A DNA stretch of 64,000 nt. Origin: Hirudinaria manillensis (taxonomy: Eukaryota; Annelida; Clitellata; Hirudinida; Hirudinidae). Positions 51,024 to 63,148 of this stretch are shown one piece after another. Each line of letters starts with the position of its first letter. Within the stretch, counting starts at the first letter, position 1. The notes under the pieces are model-generated. The model was not told the origin of the DNA. It searched no databases and saw only the letters and a list, made by a program, of their open reading frames with translations. Both the position numbers and the translations under genes were made by a program. The stretch lies in assembly GCA_034509925.1 (NCBI GenBank), contig CM067527.1, forward strand, positions 13,406,001 to 13,470,000, read 5' to 3'.

Positions 51024-54000
51024 TCAGGGGGCCGCTGTGGTGGTCAGATTTCCCCCACACTGACATGTCGGGCAAGTGTTTTCTCCTTTGACGTAGCTGT
51101 TACAAAAACAGCCATAATCTTTCCTCTCTGTAATAATTAATTATATTATGCTTGTTAATAAAGTGATGACCTATTACGGTCCATTAGAGATGGTATTACT
51201 AATACTTGGGTGCTTATGATACGAGATTAAGATTGCCCTCCAATAAATTGTATTCCAAATATATTAGAGAAATTGCATCAGGATTGGCCAAATGTAAAAC
51301 ACATTAAAAGTTAGCAAGCCAAGAAATGTTAATTATTTGGATTTTTAGAAACAATAATCATGAATCATGAACTTATAGGTGACAGGTGAAACAACAAGAC
51401 AGTTGATGTTAAAAATCTTTGAAGACTTGACATTTTGCTGGATAGATTTGAAGGTTCGCCAATGTACCATAAGGCCTGTCGTGGGCAGTCATACATCTTT
51501 GTCATATGTGTCTTACAGTGACATCTTCAGTTTAATTTATTACAATAGGATAAACAGCTGTATAAGAAGATTAGGCTTGAATTGATCCATGTTAGGACAT
51601 TATCAATTACTGAAGAAAATTTATGCATCACATTTAAAATTATTTCAAAGTATTTGGAGTTTCAAAGAAACATTTTGAGTAGATATTAAAGAAATATATT
51701 GCTTTTTTCTGGTTAATAAATATTTGGTATGCAATGTAAAGGTGTCGGTTAGTGGAGGGCCAGTGTCGGGTTACGTGATCTCCTCAAACAAATTTTTTGA
51801 ATATAATTTGTAAAATGTCAATTTTAAACTTTCTCTGCTTTAAAATTAGAAAATCAATCGAATCACATATCTTTATCGAACCTTTATCAACACAACCCCA
51901 AAGTTGAACATTGTCACCCCACAGGTGTGGAAAGGTCACTAGGGGCTCGCCTTGTATCAGACGACACTCTTGGTTTTCAGGGCAATTGAGATCCTGCCAA
52001 CGAAAACATGCTTTTACCTTTTAACGCATGTTACATTAGACACTCAATGTGCTGACTAAGTTTGGATTGGGTGGAGCTGGTTTAGAGATTGAATATTCTT
52101 CATAATTAATTAAAAAATAAATATTTGAGGAAAAGGACGTCTGAATGATTTACAACTTCCAATTAAGGAATGTTAATGATAAAAGGATCGATTGAAAAAC
52201 TCGATGAGAAACATTGATTGTTTCACCCAAGATGTTCACCACATTACCATCATCATCATCATTAACTGAGCTACGTGCCTCAAGTTTGAGAAAACTAATC
52301 AATTACGTTGTTAATTATGATGGAAATTATAAATTATAATAAATTTATTATAATTTAAGAACAAAGGTGGACTCACATAGCACGGTTCTCCTTTGCATAT
52401 TGGTCTTTTGCAACCAGTGTCCGATTCAAGAATGTAGGTCGGACAATCATCAAAGCAATCGTAGAAAACTTGTATAAAGAAAACAAATTGAACGTGTTAT
52501 GTACAAAATTCATTTTCATTTAATATTAATATAAAATAATTGCATTAATAGGAATACAAATTATTAAAATGAAACTAATAAATTTATCACTGTTGTGGAT
52601 AATGTAATAATATTGTAAGAATTTATTATTACAGCAAGTAATTCAAGATACAACAATCACGTACGTCCACAGGTTTTTATGACCAAATCCTTTATCTCAA
52701 TGGGCATGCTGATGTTCTTTGGAACGGTTGTTATTTTAACTTCCCAACCAAACTTTAAGGAGGATGTGAAATCAGAACCAATGGACACATCAACTTTCTG
52801 TGGAAGAATAAATGGAATCCGACAATAAAATATTACCGAACTGTGAGTATTAAATATAATTACTTATCAAATACCGACTGAATACATTACAATACAATAC
52901 AATTACAATACATTGATGAATTCATTACGACACGATTACAATGGCAATCCCACAATATCCCCTTTACCCCGAATTGGTCCACAGCTCCGTAATAAGACTC
53001 TCCGTCGACGAATATTCCCGACGATTTCACGTTCGACGTGCTAAAAGAGATGCCCGATATGGATGTGAATTCGCAGATCATCATTACAACTTGAGGTCTG
53101 GCTTTTCCGTAATTTTTCCAAGTAATTGAAGTGAAACTAGATTTGTAAGGCTTTGGTTTATATTGGGAAGTGATCAGGGGACTTTCCCTCAAGTAGTCTG
53201 AAAAGCCATTGCAATTTGTCTCAGTGACCGGTACAGTGGAGTAACCGCCTGCATTGAAGTACAATTTGAGATTGTTTTGCTTGGTTAAGTAATAGAAATC
53301 TGTTAGGTCTTTACTGTTAGGCCAGAATTATGCATGATTTATTATCATTTATTTAAAGATATTTAGAATAATCAATTAACCCAAATTAGAAGGTCTAACA
53401 TTATTTCAAGTCAATCCGCATTTGCGTGACCAGAGCTCGGCTAAGATCAAAACAAGAATTCACAACTTATCAAGGAACATCTGGTGTCATTGGCAATCCG
53501 GCTTCTGGATTCTCATTCACCATTCACCAAGCAGTGCATTATATGCGCATTACAGATGCAAATCTAAACTTTTTATGTATAAATAAAAGCCTAAAATTTA
53601 ACCAGGAAAAAATTTTCAGAATCTTCCAAATAAAGTTTACGCCTTCATACTTATTGCTGTTATTTTGTTTTATGAAAGCAGAAATAATATGGCTTCTATT
53701 ACAGCATAGCAACATGTAACACTCACGAGCTTATAACTGGCTTTATCTTACCACCAGCGCACCTTTCCAAAACTGTATGACAAGCATCCAGTAGAGTGAA
53801 TAATTATTAATAATACTGATTTATTCTCTGCCCCAGAAACATTACTCATAGACTAAGCATTATCCATTACAATTTTAGGGTATTTTTCAACATTTGTGTA
53901 TTAAAAACTTGTAATTTTTTATTATAAGTTCGGTTATAAACGACTAATGATAAACATCGTGACTTAAGCAGAACAAAAGTCAATTGATTTTAAAATTAAA

Positions 54001-54091
54001 AAAAAAAGTTTAAAATACAAATTTGAAATATTAAAATATTACCAATAACCACAAGAAGCATCTGAGCACAGAAAAATCCTAGCAAAGACAT
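51024..54091 (-). CDS. Secreted cysteine-rich protein, paralogue A of a divergent pair
   Basis: Minus strand, six exons: 54091-54043, 53248-52968, 52797-52665, 52468-52377, 51993-51882, 51118-51024; 253 residues. Signal peptide in exon 1 (MSLLGFFCAQMLLVVI). Exons 2-3 encode a cysteine-poor N-terminal region of alternating strands (FTSITWKNYGKARPQVVMMI, then KFGWEVKITTVPKNISMPIE) that looks like a beta-sandwich. Exons 4-6 encode a cysteine-rich region (YDCFDDCPTYIL, GCKRPICKGEPC, QLWGCVDK) ending DYGCFCNSY...CPTCQC, which resembles the C-terminal half of an antistasin repeat. Every exon, phase and the total length match paralogue B. The function is unknown; secretion is likely. Confidence 0.78.
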
Positions 54092-56085
54092 TCTGACTTC
54101 GACAAAACCGACAATGAAGACAGGAAACGCAGAAAAATACGACTGTAGATGAACAGTATTCGGCCACTAAAAGCTCAATCTTTCTATACTTCTTAAAAGC
54201 TCTCAGCTTTTATTCAGACAACCTTACGACGAATTTATAGCAGGAGCTACTTCGCCTAACCTTTGCTTTTACACCTTCAAATCGATTGACAGCCCACACG
54301 CGTCAAGACATAAAAAAAAGTCCAAACCTGATGAATGGACAATCAAATCACCTTAATAAACCTCATAAAGTAAGCCATTGCTACGCATCAGCTAGAAAAA
54401 CAGTGTGAAATTATATTCAATACTCTACGTTCAGGATACTGGCGACACCTGTGTATAGCTGGCAAAAACTGTCTTATTGCCCGTAAATTATGCACAAATG
54501 TCGGTGGGCTTGCTTCAATTCAACGTGGCGTCTTTAATTAGGACGTTTGCGTCAAAGATCTGAAGTCAATGACACACATAGTTCGGGGTGGATTCTGTCA
54601 GCACATGGAGACACGGACTACTTAACTAATTTATTTGTATATAATCTATTTCTCCACTGTCTTATGTACTTATATTCATAGTGGATGTAAAGGCATAGCC
54701 ATTCAAGTAGTCTCTCATGGACACAACCCAAAGCCTGAGTTGTTAGCTAGCGACACTAGCGACTTAAATTTAATTCTTAAATTTCAAACCAATTATTATT
54801 TTATTAATTACATTATTAATTCAGTAAAAATCCATTAACATATTAAAAATATTTCACTAGAAAGCCATGGTCGAAATAAAAGTTAAAGCTAAAAATCACA
54901 AAACAAGCAGGTCTTAAATTAGCAGTTTTGCGTTCCAAGTTTTGTGTGTAATTAGACTTAAGCCTGGCATCTTATAGAGTGTGGTCAACTTTTCACTCTT
55001 CTCAGATGGAAAACTGATAAATGGACAATGATGGAGGGGACAGTTTTTGCCAGGTGATGGAGGTAACGAAGATATTGAATGAACAGCGTTAACCAAGAAT
55101 AGAAATTTTTGGTTTTTGTAAAAAAATAATACGCTGAATGAATTCCTATCTGAAATGCTGTCAGAGTTACTTTTTTATTGCTCGGTTCTTATAACTTGTA
55201 AATTTCCTTGACCTTGCTGGGATCTGGACCAACTTTGACACCACTCCTAAGTATCGACTCGACGAAATATTGTGTTTATGTAGTTAAAAGAAGGTATTAT
55301 AATTCAGTGTCACTAAAATTAATTTTTGTAAATACTTTCGAAACACTTTTTAATCTGTAAAAATATCTACTATAATAAGAAGAGGAGTTTCAGCGAGCAT
55401 CAAATTAGCGAATACCAAGTTCAAATCGTACCAAGTTATGGCCAACTGTTCGCAGATGTTACTGGATTTTTTTTGGAACAATTGGTGCAAATCCTGTTAT
55501 TTTTTTGCAACGTATTTTAAATCGGAATAATACAATCATAACAAGAATAATAGTAGTGGGAATAATCATTATCTTTATCCCTGAAAAAATAAAATTTTAA
55601 CAACAATAAATGATGGTCTACAATAATACCTCACATCATTTGGACTTCCATTGGTCTGCCCTTGTATTGTACTTTAAATAATTTTCAAGCAAATTCACCT
55701 TAATCCAATGCGTCCTGCTTCATTCCTCACCAGGTCAGAGCTAGACCAATTTATGCATTATAAATATCCTATGCCTAATTATATTTTTAAAAACCCGACA
55801 GTCTAATTATTTGCATCGTGATGCAAATAATGCTTCAAAAGGCAGTGCTTTCAACGAATTTTCACAGCTGTCTTGTTCGTAGTAAGTTCATTTAGAAATA
55901 GAGTTGAGAATATAAGCTAATAAAGTTATTATCATTATTTACATAGTAATAATTTTGATAGATTTTATTTATATGTCTACATAATATAGATTTATATTAG
56001 ATAATAGATTGTCATAACAAGTATTTTCATAATATTAGATTATAATGTTAACTTATTCCAGACTGTTTAATCTCAGATTGTCAAT
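54092..56085. other. Divergent intergenic region between paralogues A and B
   Basis: This 2-kb region separates the 5' ends of the divergent pair and should hold both promoters. No gene or strong repeat is seen. Confidence 0.55.
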
Positions 56086-57884
56086 ATGTTGATAACTGTT
56101 TTCATCCATTTACTTCTTGCTTTGACTGGTAAATTTACAATTTCGAATTTTATTCCTCATAATTTCAAAATTATCGCTTTATCTTTTGAATGTTGTGCCC
56201 ATAGATTTGCTTAAATATAAACATTATATAAAAATATTATTTTTTTTTTAAATATTATAAATAAATATAATAAAGTTTATTAAAACTAAAAATTGCTCAA
56301 TAGTTTTCCTGTTGACAGTATCTTCTAGGAGTTCAAGTAGCACCACAACCAGCCCACGCTTATGTGGGCCTTACGGCAGTGTTGCTTCAACTCTCACTGA
56401 GAACTCACTCGTAACTTTCCAGTTCGATCCAATTCCATCACAGTCGAACTTTACATTCATTTCCTGGGGTGATTACAAAGATGCTACTCAACTGACAGTA
56501 CTTCTGACCATTTGCGATTACTTGTCAGTAAAAGGGCTGTCTTTTGACACCTCAAATGTGAACGACCACAACGTACTTGTGGATGACCAGCCTCATTACG
56601 TCGTAATGGACCAATCCGGGGTATGGATAAGAGCTCTTTTAACAGTTGGCAATGCAGTAGTAATAGTTTATTTTGTAAGAGAGATTAGAAATAATTGATT
56701 GATCGAAATTTTTTTCGCAACAGTAGAGATTTATACATAAGTCGACTAAAATTCGATGCAAATGTCCCAAAGGGTCTATCCTAAAAAAAATAATAACTAT
56801 GAATTTCTTAGGTTATTAAGTCTATTTTATATGCCATTTATTTTAAATCTCCATTTAGAAAGTTGAAATCTCGCTTGGCCATGACACAGACTTGTTTAAA
56901 GTTGGATGGAGAATCAAAATAAAGGTTACAGCCAAGGAATATTCCTTGCCTGTTGAAATTAGAAATCTGAAGATAAAAACCTGCAACAGTCAGTCAAATT
57001 CATCTGCTATGATCTATCTTAAACTTCGTTAATTGAAAAGGCTATCCTTCTTCTGTATGCAAATGTGATCATATGTGACCAATCTTAAATTCTCCAACAT
57101 TTTTTTTTTAGCATTTTACTTAATTTACTCATTTATTTGTAAACATTTAGTTAAACATCTTAGCTGATCCCGTCATTTTGTTCCAAAGCCTATTTCGACT
57201 GCTTTGATAGCTGCGCAGTATACGTTCTACAAGCAAATACCGGTTGCAAGGTACCAATGTGCAGAGGTGATCCGTGTGCAGTGAGTCATAAATTTACATC
57301 ATTATTCGTGGTTAACATTTATTATTAACAAGCTATTATTTGCTTAATCATAGAACGTTTCTGTTTTTAAATCCAGTTTAACCAATGAGCAGTATTAAAA
57401 TATAATGTCTTTAGAAAGCTTTCTCAATTGCAGCGCTTAATCCTTATTAATAAAACTGAAAAATTATATTTTTGAAATTTTGGTGTCTTCATTACTTTCC
57501 AAACCCGTAAATACAGCCCTTCCTAGTACTCTTAAAAGTGGTCGTCCCTATTTTACTTTCAGAGATTGGGATGCTCTGGAAATCAAGAATGTCGCCTCAT
57601 AACAGGCGAGTCTTTGCACACCTTTCCAAGCGTCATGACCTCTGGGGTCCAGCTGTGGGGTTGTGTCGATAAAGGTCATTGAAGTTTGAACTATGAGTAA
57701 AGTTATACGAATTTGTTGAAACCAGCTTTGGTTCTAGTATTTCACCAGCAGTTTAAGATTAACATTCGCATTAATATAATAAACAATGGTGATTTTTCTA
57801 GATAGGACAGATTATGGCTGCTCTTGTGAATATTACATTGGGGAAAATGATTGTCCAACTTGCCAATGCCTTGAAAATCCTTGA
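56086..57884 (+). CDS. Secreted cysteine-rich protein, paralogue B of a divergent pair
   Basis: Six exons: 56086-56128, 56319-56620, 56859-56988, 57189-57280, 57563-57674, 57802-57884; 253 residues. Signal peptide in exon 1 (MLITVFIHLLLALT), then a Ser/Thr-rich stretch absent from A, then the same domain order: NFTFISWGDYKDATQLTVLL, KVGWRIKIKVTAKEYSLPVE, YFDCFDSCAVYVL, GCKVPMCRGDPC, QECRLI, QLWGCVDK and DYGCSCEYY...CPTCQC. Exons 4 and 5 have the same lengths as in A (92 and 112). The strongest conservation is in exon 5. The exon 3 donor (aaca|gtcagt at 56988) is set by alignment with A. The family is not recognised. Confidence 0.78.
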
Positions 57885-58237
57885 ACTGCAAAGGCTCTTA
57901 CTCCATCTCTCGAGTAACGAAAGAAATTTTGGGTGCCTTTCAGAAACTCGAAAGAACTTCAATTTGTTGGGCTTCAACTTTGTAGAATGTCAATTAATAA
58001 TAAACTTGTGGATTCAATTACTAAAATGGAGACTGGTTTACAGAATAATGTCCTAGACTTTTGAGATAAGCTTAATCAGCTTCTCAGTTATCCAGTGTTC
58101 ACAAAATACTCACCGAATTTGGCTACATAGCACTTCCTTTTGAATCTAATACAAACTTAATCTAATCACAAGTTTATTTTAAATTGTATTAAGTAAAAAT
58201 CAAATTAAAATTTTAAAAACTTACCCCAAGTCCTTAG
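57885..58237. other. Convergent intergenic spacer
   Basis: This short AT-rich spacer lies between the ends of paralogue B and the minus-strand membrane protein; nothing else is seen. Confidence 0.6.
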
Positions 58238-58956
58238 TCAGCACAGGCACTTTTCCCTTAGTTCGAGATAGAAACAGCCAGGTTCGCACGGTTTATCGTA
58301 CGAGGCATGGGGAGAATAGTGAAAAGGTAGAGAATATATAAGGTACCACCTTAACCAAAGAGCCACGGGTATTGCGACACCGAAGGCCACCATAATCCAA
58401 GCTATCCTTTTGTATTTGCGAGCTTTTTTAAAGTTCTTTTTCTGGGTTTCTATGTATGCCAAAACTGAGAATGGAAATCGTTCTATTCGTTCAGAGCGTC
58501 ACAATATGTCATATTTCAATGTTATTTCAAAGTTAAATTGATTTGTAATAACCTGTCAGTAGAAAAGCTACCATCTGGAAGACGAAAAAACACCAAAATG
58601 TAAGCGTGATGGCCACAATAATTCCGGTAAAATTTGGCTCGTCTTCGTTCGTCGCTGGTAAATTGTCTGGCTGAAAAACGCAGAAAACAAACATTGAAAA
58701 AGCATAACACTATTGAGCTCTGAGACCATTCTGGATGCATTACTATCTCATAAATCGGGATCATCTTCTTTGCAGACTTTTTGAGGAACCTTCCAATGGA
58801 CGGACGTAATCTGCCAGTTCCAGGAGCATTTTCACCCTCGACGTATGAAGATTCCATATCGTGACTAGTTTTGTCTTTCTCATCTTCATCGAAAATTGTC
58901 ATGTTTAGGACTATTTTCGGGGGCTCCGCTTTCATGCTCGAACCGGATCTCGCCAT
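58238..58956 (-). CDS. Two-helix membrane protein, not recognised
   Basis: Minus strand, three exons (58956-58744, 58670-58553, 58464-58238) give 185 residues. Residues 1-71 are a charged cytosolic-type head (DEDEKDKTSHDMESSYVEGE, then a basic GRFLKKSAKKM). A TNEDEPNFTG spacer precedes helix 1 (IIVAITLTFWCFFVFQMVAF), a basic loop follows (QKKNFKKARKYKRIA), then helix 2 (WIMVAFGVAIPVALWLRWYL) and a tail with paired cysteines (DKPCEPGCFYLEL, ending REKCLC). The helix-basic loop-helix layout recalls many small membrane families, but no defining motif is visible. The tail cysteines could be luminal disulfides or palmitoylation sites. Confidence 0.65.
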
Positions 58957-59425
58957 GACCGTGGCGAGTTATATACACGACACAAAATATAATTCGGTAG
59001 ACCCAACTATAGACCCAATTTCAAAATCCCCCACCAACAGCAACAACGCAGACGATACGCCGACAAAGCGACCAATGAAAAGTGTTAAACTTTTAAAAAA
59101 AATTTTTAACGTTTTAAAATTTGTTAAAGGATTATTTTTTTATAAAATAAATTTTTATAAACTATATTTTTTATAAATTAAAAAACATCATTTTTAGTTA
59201 TCGATTTATTTACTTATTTAACTTTATCTGCAAGTTTATGAGATAATTAGGCGTTACAAACGCAATTTTAAAATATTTTTTAAAATTTATGAAACAAATT
59301 CATTGATCAAAGTAACGTATTACACAAAACATTCATTCTTCTCTGTCGAGATAAACTATTGACTGCATGAGGATTAAGGTTCCAAAATAAATTGAAAAGA
59401 TGACATCAGGCAGGGAAATTATTAC
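58957..59425. other. Intergenic spacer
   Basis: This is the 5' flank of the membrane protein and 3' flank of the next minus-strand gene. No gene is seen. Confidence 0.55.
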
Positions 59426-61971
59426 TTACAAACGGAGGAATTCTAATGAGGAGTCAAATCCAGGTTGGTTCCATTTGTTTGCATTTCTTGTGGAGCCTCT
59501 TCCTCTCAAAAACTCTCCAAAAATGTCTGCCATCAGTGCATAGTTATCGTTTAAGTGGCGTGCAAAATAACCGATATTCAACTTGATTTTGTCAGAGGAA
59601 ATTAAGTCTTTAATCACCTTACAATGAGAGGCAAAAGGTGAGTGAACTTGGTGGTTTGACCTTTGTAAGTTTTTTGTGCATTAGGATCTTATCAACTTAT
59701 AAGTTGTTATGAATTTGTGTAGTATTTTTCTTGTCAATGTTTCAAACTTTCCATAACTTTGTGATGGACACAATAATAAAGCATTTAATATGACACATTA
59801 ACCTGTGATGTTATTACATTGGAGGACCTTAAGCGAGACAGATACGTAAGACAGATTGTGGATTCATCTAGACGGTTTTTTATCAAGGATGAAATTTGAA
59901 TATGAAATTAACCAAGGTTGTTTAGTGACTGGCTTCTGTTAATTATTTTTTTAAATACTAGAAATGGGTTTGGATTTCCAGAAAATGCTTATGTAAGCAC
60001 TGAGTCTCAACTAGCATTCAGAAGAAATGAACTTGAACTGTTTTTTCAGCCAAGGTTTTATATTCAAGTGTTCTGGTTTGTCAATATGTTTCCTGTGTCA
60101 TCTCAATTTTTTTTTGATTGGTTGATTCTGGAATATAATTCCTTTCTATTTGATTTAATTTGCTTTCTTTTTCTTGCAATATAAACTTTACTTTTGATTA
60201 ATGACAGAATCATTTTCAGCTTCACAACCTTAAATGACACAAGTCACCCAAAATTCTTGACTTATTTAAGATCTAGATATTCTGTCCCTTATGCCATGCC
60301 AGTCACCACTAATGTTCCCAAGAGATAAAAGGAATTCTGACAATCTATTCATCTGCATCTCCTTTAACTCAGCCATTCATTTGCGTATCCATTTCCTTGT
60401 GTTGATGTCATTGATGTTGATAAACATTGAGCTACAGTTGAGCCTGCTTATAGTCATAAGCATCACTGATTATGAAAACCATTGTGGTTGGTGAATCAAA
60501 TGAGCGGGGGTCCTAAACCACACATGCACACAAAATAACTTCTTTCTGGTCACATAATCGATCTTTTTTTTTTAAATTTTCATCTGGAGATCTTGTTTTT
60601 GCTTTGCCATACGATGGTATCAGATCCTCACATGGTGATGTCAGTGTAAGTTCATGTAAGTTCATGCAGAGGCTTTGAAGTATTTTAAATAAAAGCTCTA
60701 GACATGAAATCATTTCTGACTGATTGACATCAATGTCAGTCCCACATTTCACAGCTATAATAAGGCTATATTATCATTCCTAACATCCATTATTATCATC
60801 ATCATCATCATCACCACTGTTGGAAATTACGCCTGGTTTGGTACATTTCAGATTCATTCATGGATACGGTTAGCTTGGGTTTTCCAAATTTTTTGAACGT
60901 TTTTCCCCATTTTCCAATTTTTATTTCCTTTGAAGGCTGCAGTTTTTTGGGAGTTTTTAAATATTACTTTCATTTACTGAAGAAGTTGGTGGGTGGTGGG
61001 TGGTTTATGGTGGTGATGATAGTTGCCCTGATTTCTTGGGTTTTTCCAAACTTTTTCCATGCTCTTTCCATTTTTAACTTTGTAGTTTTTGGTAGTCAAT
61101 GATGATGGTGATGGTGACTATGATGGTGACCATGACCCTAATTGTAATACATTTGGTGATGACCAATGGGTAGTATTCGTGAGAGTCTGGCCTTTGTGAT
61201 GGGCAGACAGACGGATGAATGCTCAGATGAATGAATGAGTGAGTGAATGAATGGACCTTAATTCAAACTGTAGTCTTAGTAATTGAATTGGGTACATTTA
61301 TTCAATGACATGGCAATTAGGTAGGTAGGTGTTAGTGGTGATGACGACGACGAAGATGATCGTCACAATACGATAAAGACCAGATGCCCAATTATACAAC
61401 TGTTTGTGGAATGTGTACCAAAGCCTAATGTTGTACTCACTCAGCAACTTAAGAATTTCCATTAACCAATTTACAGATTAAATTGGTTAAAATTGATTGA
61501 TCAATTAATCATTTGTTAGTTTTTTTGTTTAGTCTGTTGTTGTTGCTCATGAATGCTAAAGAGGTGGTGTTCACTGAACGTTTGTAATAAACTCGTGACA
61601 GGAAAAAACGCATTTTGGTCCTCTAGAAATGTGGTTATGAAACCCGTTGAAAGATATTTAAAAAGAGAAACAAATAATTTTAGGATAATTAAACATGATT
61701 AATAACCATTAAACTTAAAATTATTAATTCTAAATGATAATTTATTAACAATAATAATGTAGATAAAATGTTACTTTGTAATAAATATTTTAAAAATGAA
61801 ATGATTAAATTTTTATATTATTTTTAAAAAAATTTATGTAACTGGGTTATGGCCGATTACAAGCCAATTGGTGCTCTTGGCTTGATGTTCTAAGAGATTT
61901 ATGTAAATCATTATGCATTTCAAAAGGAATGGATTGAAAGTTTTGTCAAATTAAATAAATAAATGAACAAA

Positions 61972-62002
<31 letters not shown>

Positions 62003-62120
62003 ATTTTCCATCTGAAGGCCTGGTTCTTCAGGGAATCTGCTTTAGAGACAGAGAGCAGCGCACAAGGTGCCTCTAACACTATGCACATGATGCCTTATAA
62101 ATAAACTATTATTATTATTG

Positions 62121-62179
<59 letters not shown>

Positions 62180-62793
62180 GTTAGTAATCAATATATGAAA
62201 TTGGTCAACAATTGATGAGAGAGCATCTTATTTTGTCACATAAATTAATCTTTTTTCTTTCAGATTTTATTCATTAGTAAAGCATTATTAAAGTAATATC
62301 TGAATGTTTTAGATAAATTTATTAATTTCTAACAGTATCTTTGGGTATCTTGAATCATTGTTAAGTTGACCAAATATAGGAACGTTCTAGCACATGGCTT
62401 CTCTTGCGTGCAATTTTTCTCACGATTGTTCACATTTGAAGTTATTTTACTTATTTATTTCTTAACTTATTTCAACGACTTCTTTTGATTTGTTGTCATT
62501 TTTGTAACGTTCTCTATTCTCGATCAAAAGGACAAGAGGTTCTCGAAACTTTTTAAAGTGTTTTGGACATTTTTTCTTGTTATTAAGAATCTCTTCAAAG
62601 TTGCAAAAGGGCTCCAAAGAGCAGACTACAGGAGAACTTATCATTTAGTTATTGTTAGCTGGTTTGATAGATGAACTTACTTGATAAGAGGCCCAGTCTG
62701 AGATGTTAGGAAGCATCCTTGTCAGGCAGTCAGGAGTAATATTGTATGTGGGTCTGTTGGCATTGATTGTTAAAAGCTGCCTGTTGTGAGGTG
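59426..62793 (-). CDS. 3' part of an unrecognised minus-strand gene
   Basis: Four minus-strand exons can be chained in phase: 62793-62677, 62625-62467, 60754-60540 and 59617-59426 (stop). Representative segments are NRPTYNITPDCLTRMLPNIS, CSLEPFCNFEEILNNKKKC, EMISCLELLFKILQSLCMNL and IKLNIGYFARHLNDNYALMA. The joins 62467/60754 and 60540/59617 agree in phase. The first join is uncertain: the strongest donor there (caa|gtaagt, 62681) is out of phase, so the weaker GT four bases on was used. The segments are amphipathic and leucine-rich, like a helical-repeat protein, but no family is recognised. A further exon upstream (63148-62915, Thr/Gln/Asn-rich) may belong; the 5' end is outside or unresolved. 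Confidence 0.5.
61951..62004. repeat. (AAAT)n microsatellite
   Basis: About a dozen AAAT units, slightly interrupted, lie inside the long intron of the unrecognised minus-strand gene. Confidence 0.85.
62108..62180. repeat. (ATT)n microsatellite
   Basis: A run of about 24 ATT units with single interruptions, in the same intron. Confidence 0.88.
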
Positions 62794-63148
62794 CTGAGAC
62801 GGGAAACAGAGCCAATTAGCTGACAGCTCTGCTATTCAAAAACAGGAATCATTTGTTTGTAGCTACTCAGGAGAGTAATCTATCAGTCATCTGTCATCAG
62901 TAGCTGAGAGAGACTTGGTTCTCTTTTTTGTATCAGATAGACAATTTGGGTTTTTGGATATAAATCATTGAAGTTGTTATTTTGAGTTTTAGCTGAGGCT
63001 TTGATTGGGTTTGTTACAACTTTAGTGGATTGCAGTGTAAATATCTCTGGCTTATTTGAACGCATGTTGTTGCTGCCATCCTTTTGCTGATGAGTCGTCG
63101 TAGTTGTTGTTGTTTGCAATTTTTTGAGGACGTTTGCTTTGAAAAGGA

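Noticed and set aside
59623..59922. Plus-strand start MRGK with a good GTGAGT donor and a coding-like block near 59810-59900 (LEDLKRDRYVRQIVDSSRRF)
   Set aside because: The block has no AG acceptor in front of it, and the region is antisense to the start of the last exon of the minus-strand gene; a U12-type intron was considered but no matching branch site was seen.
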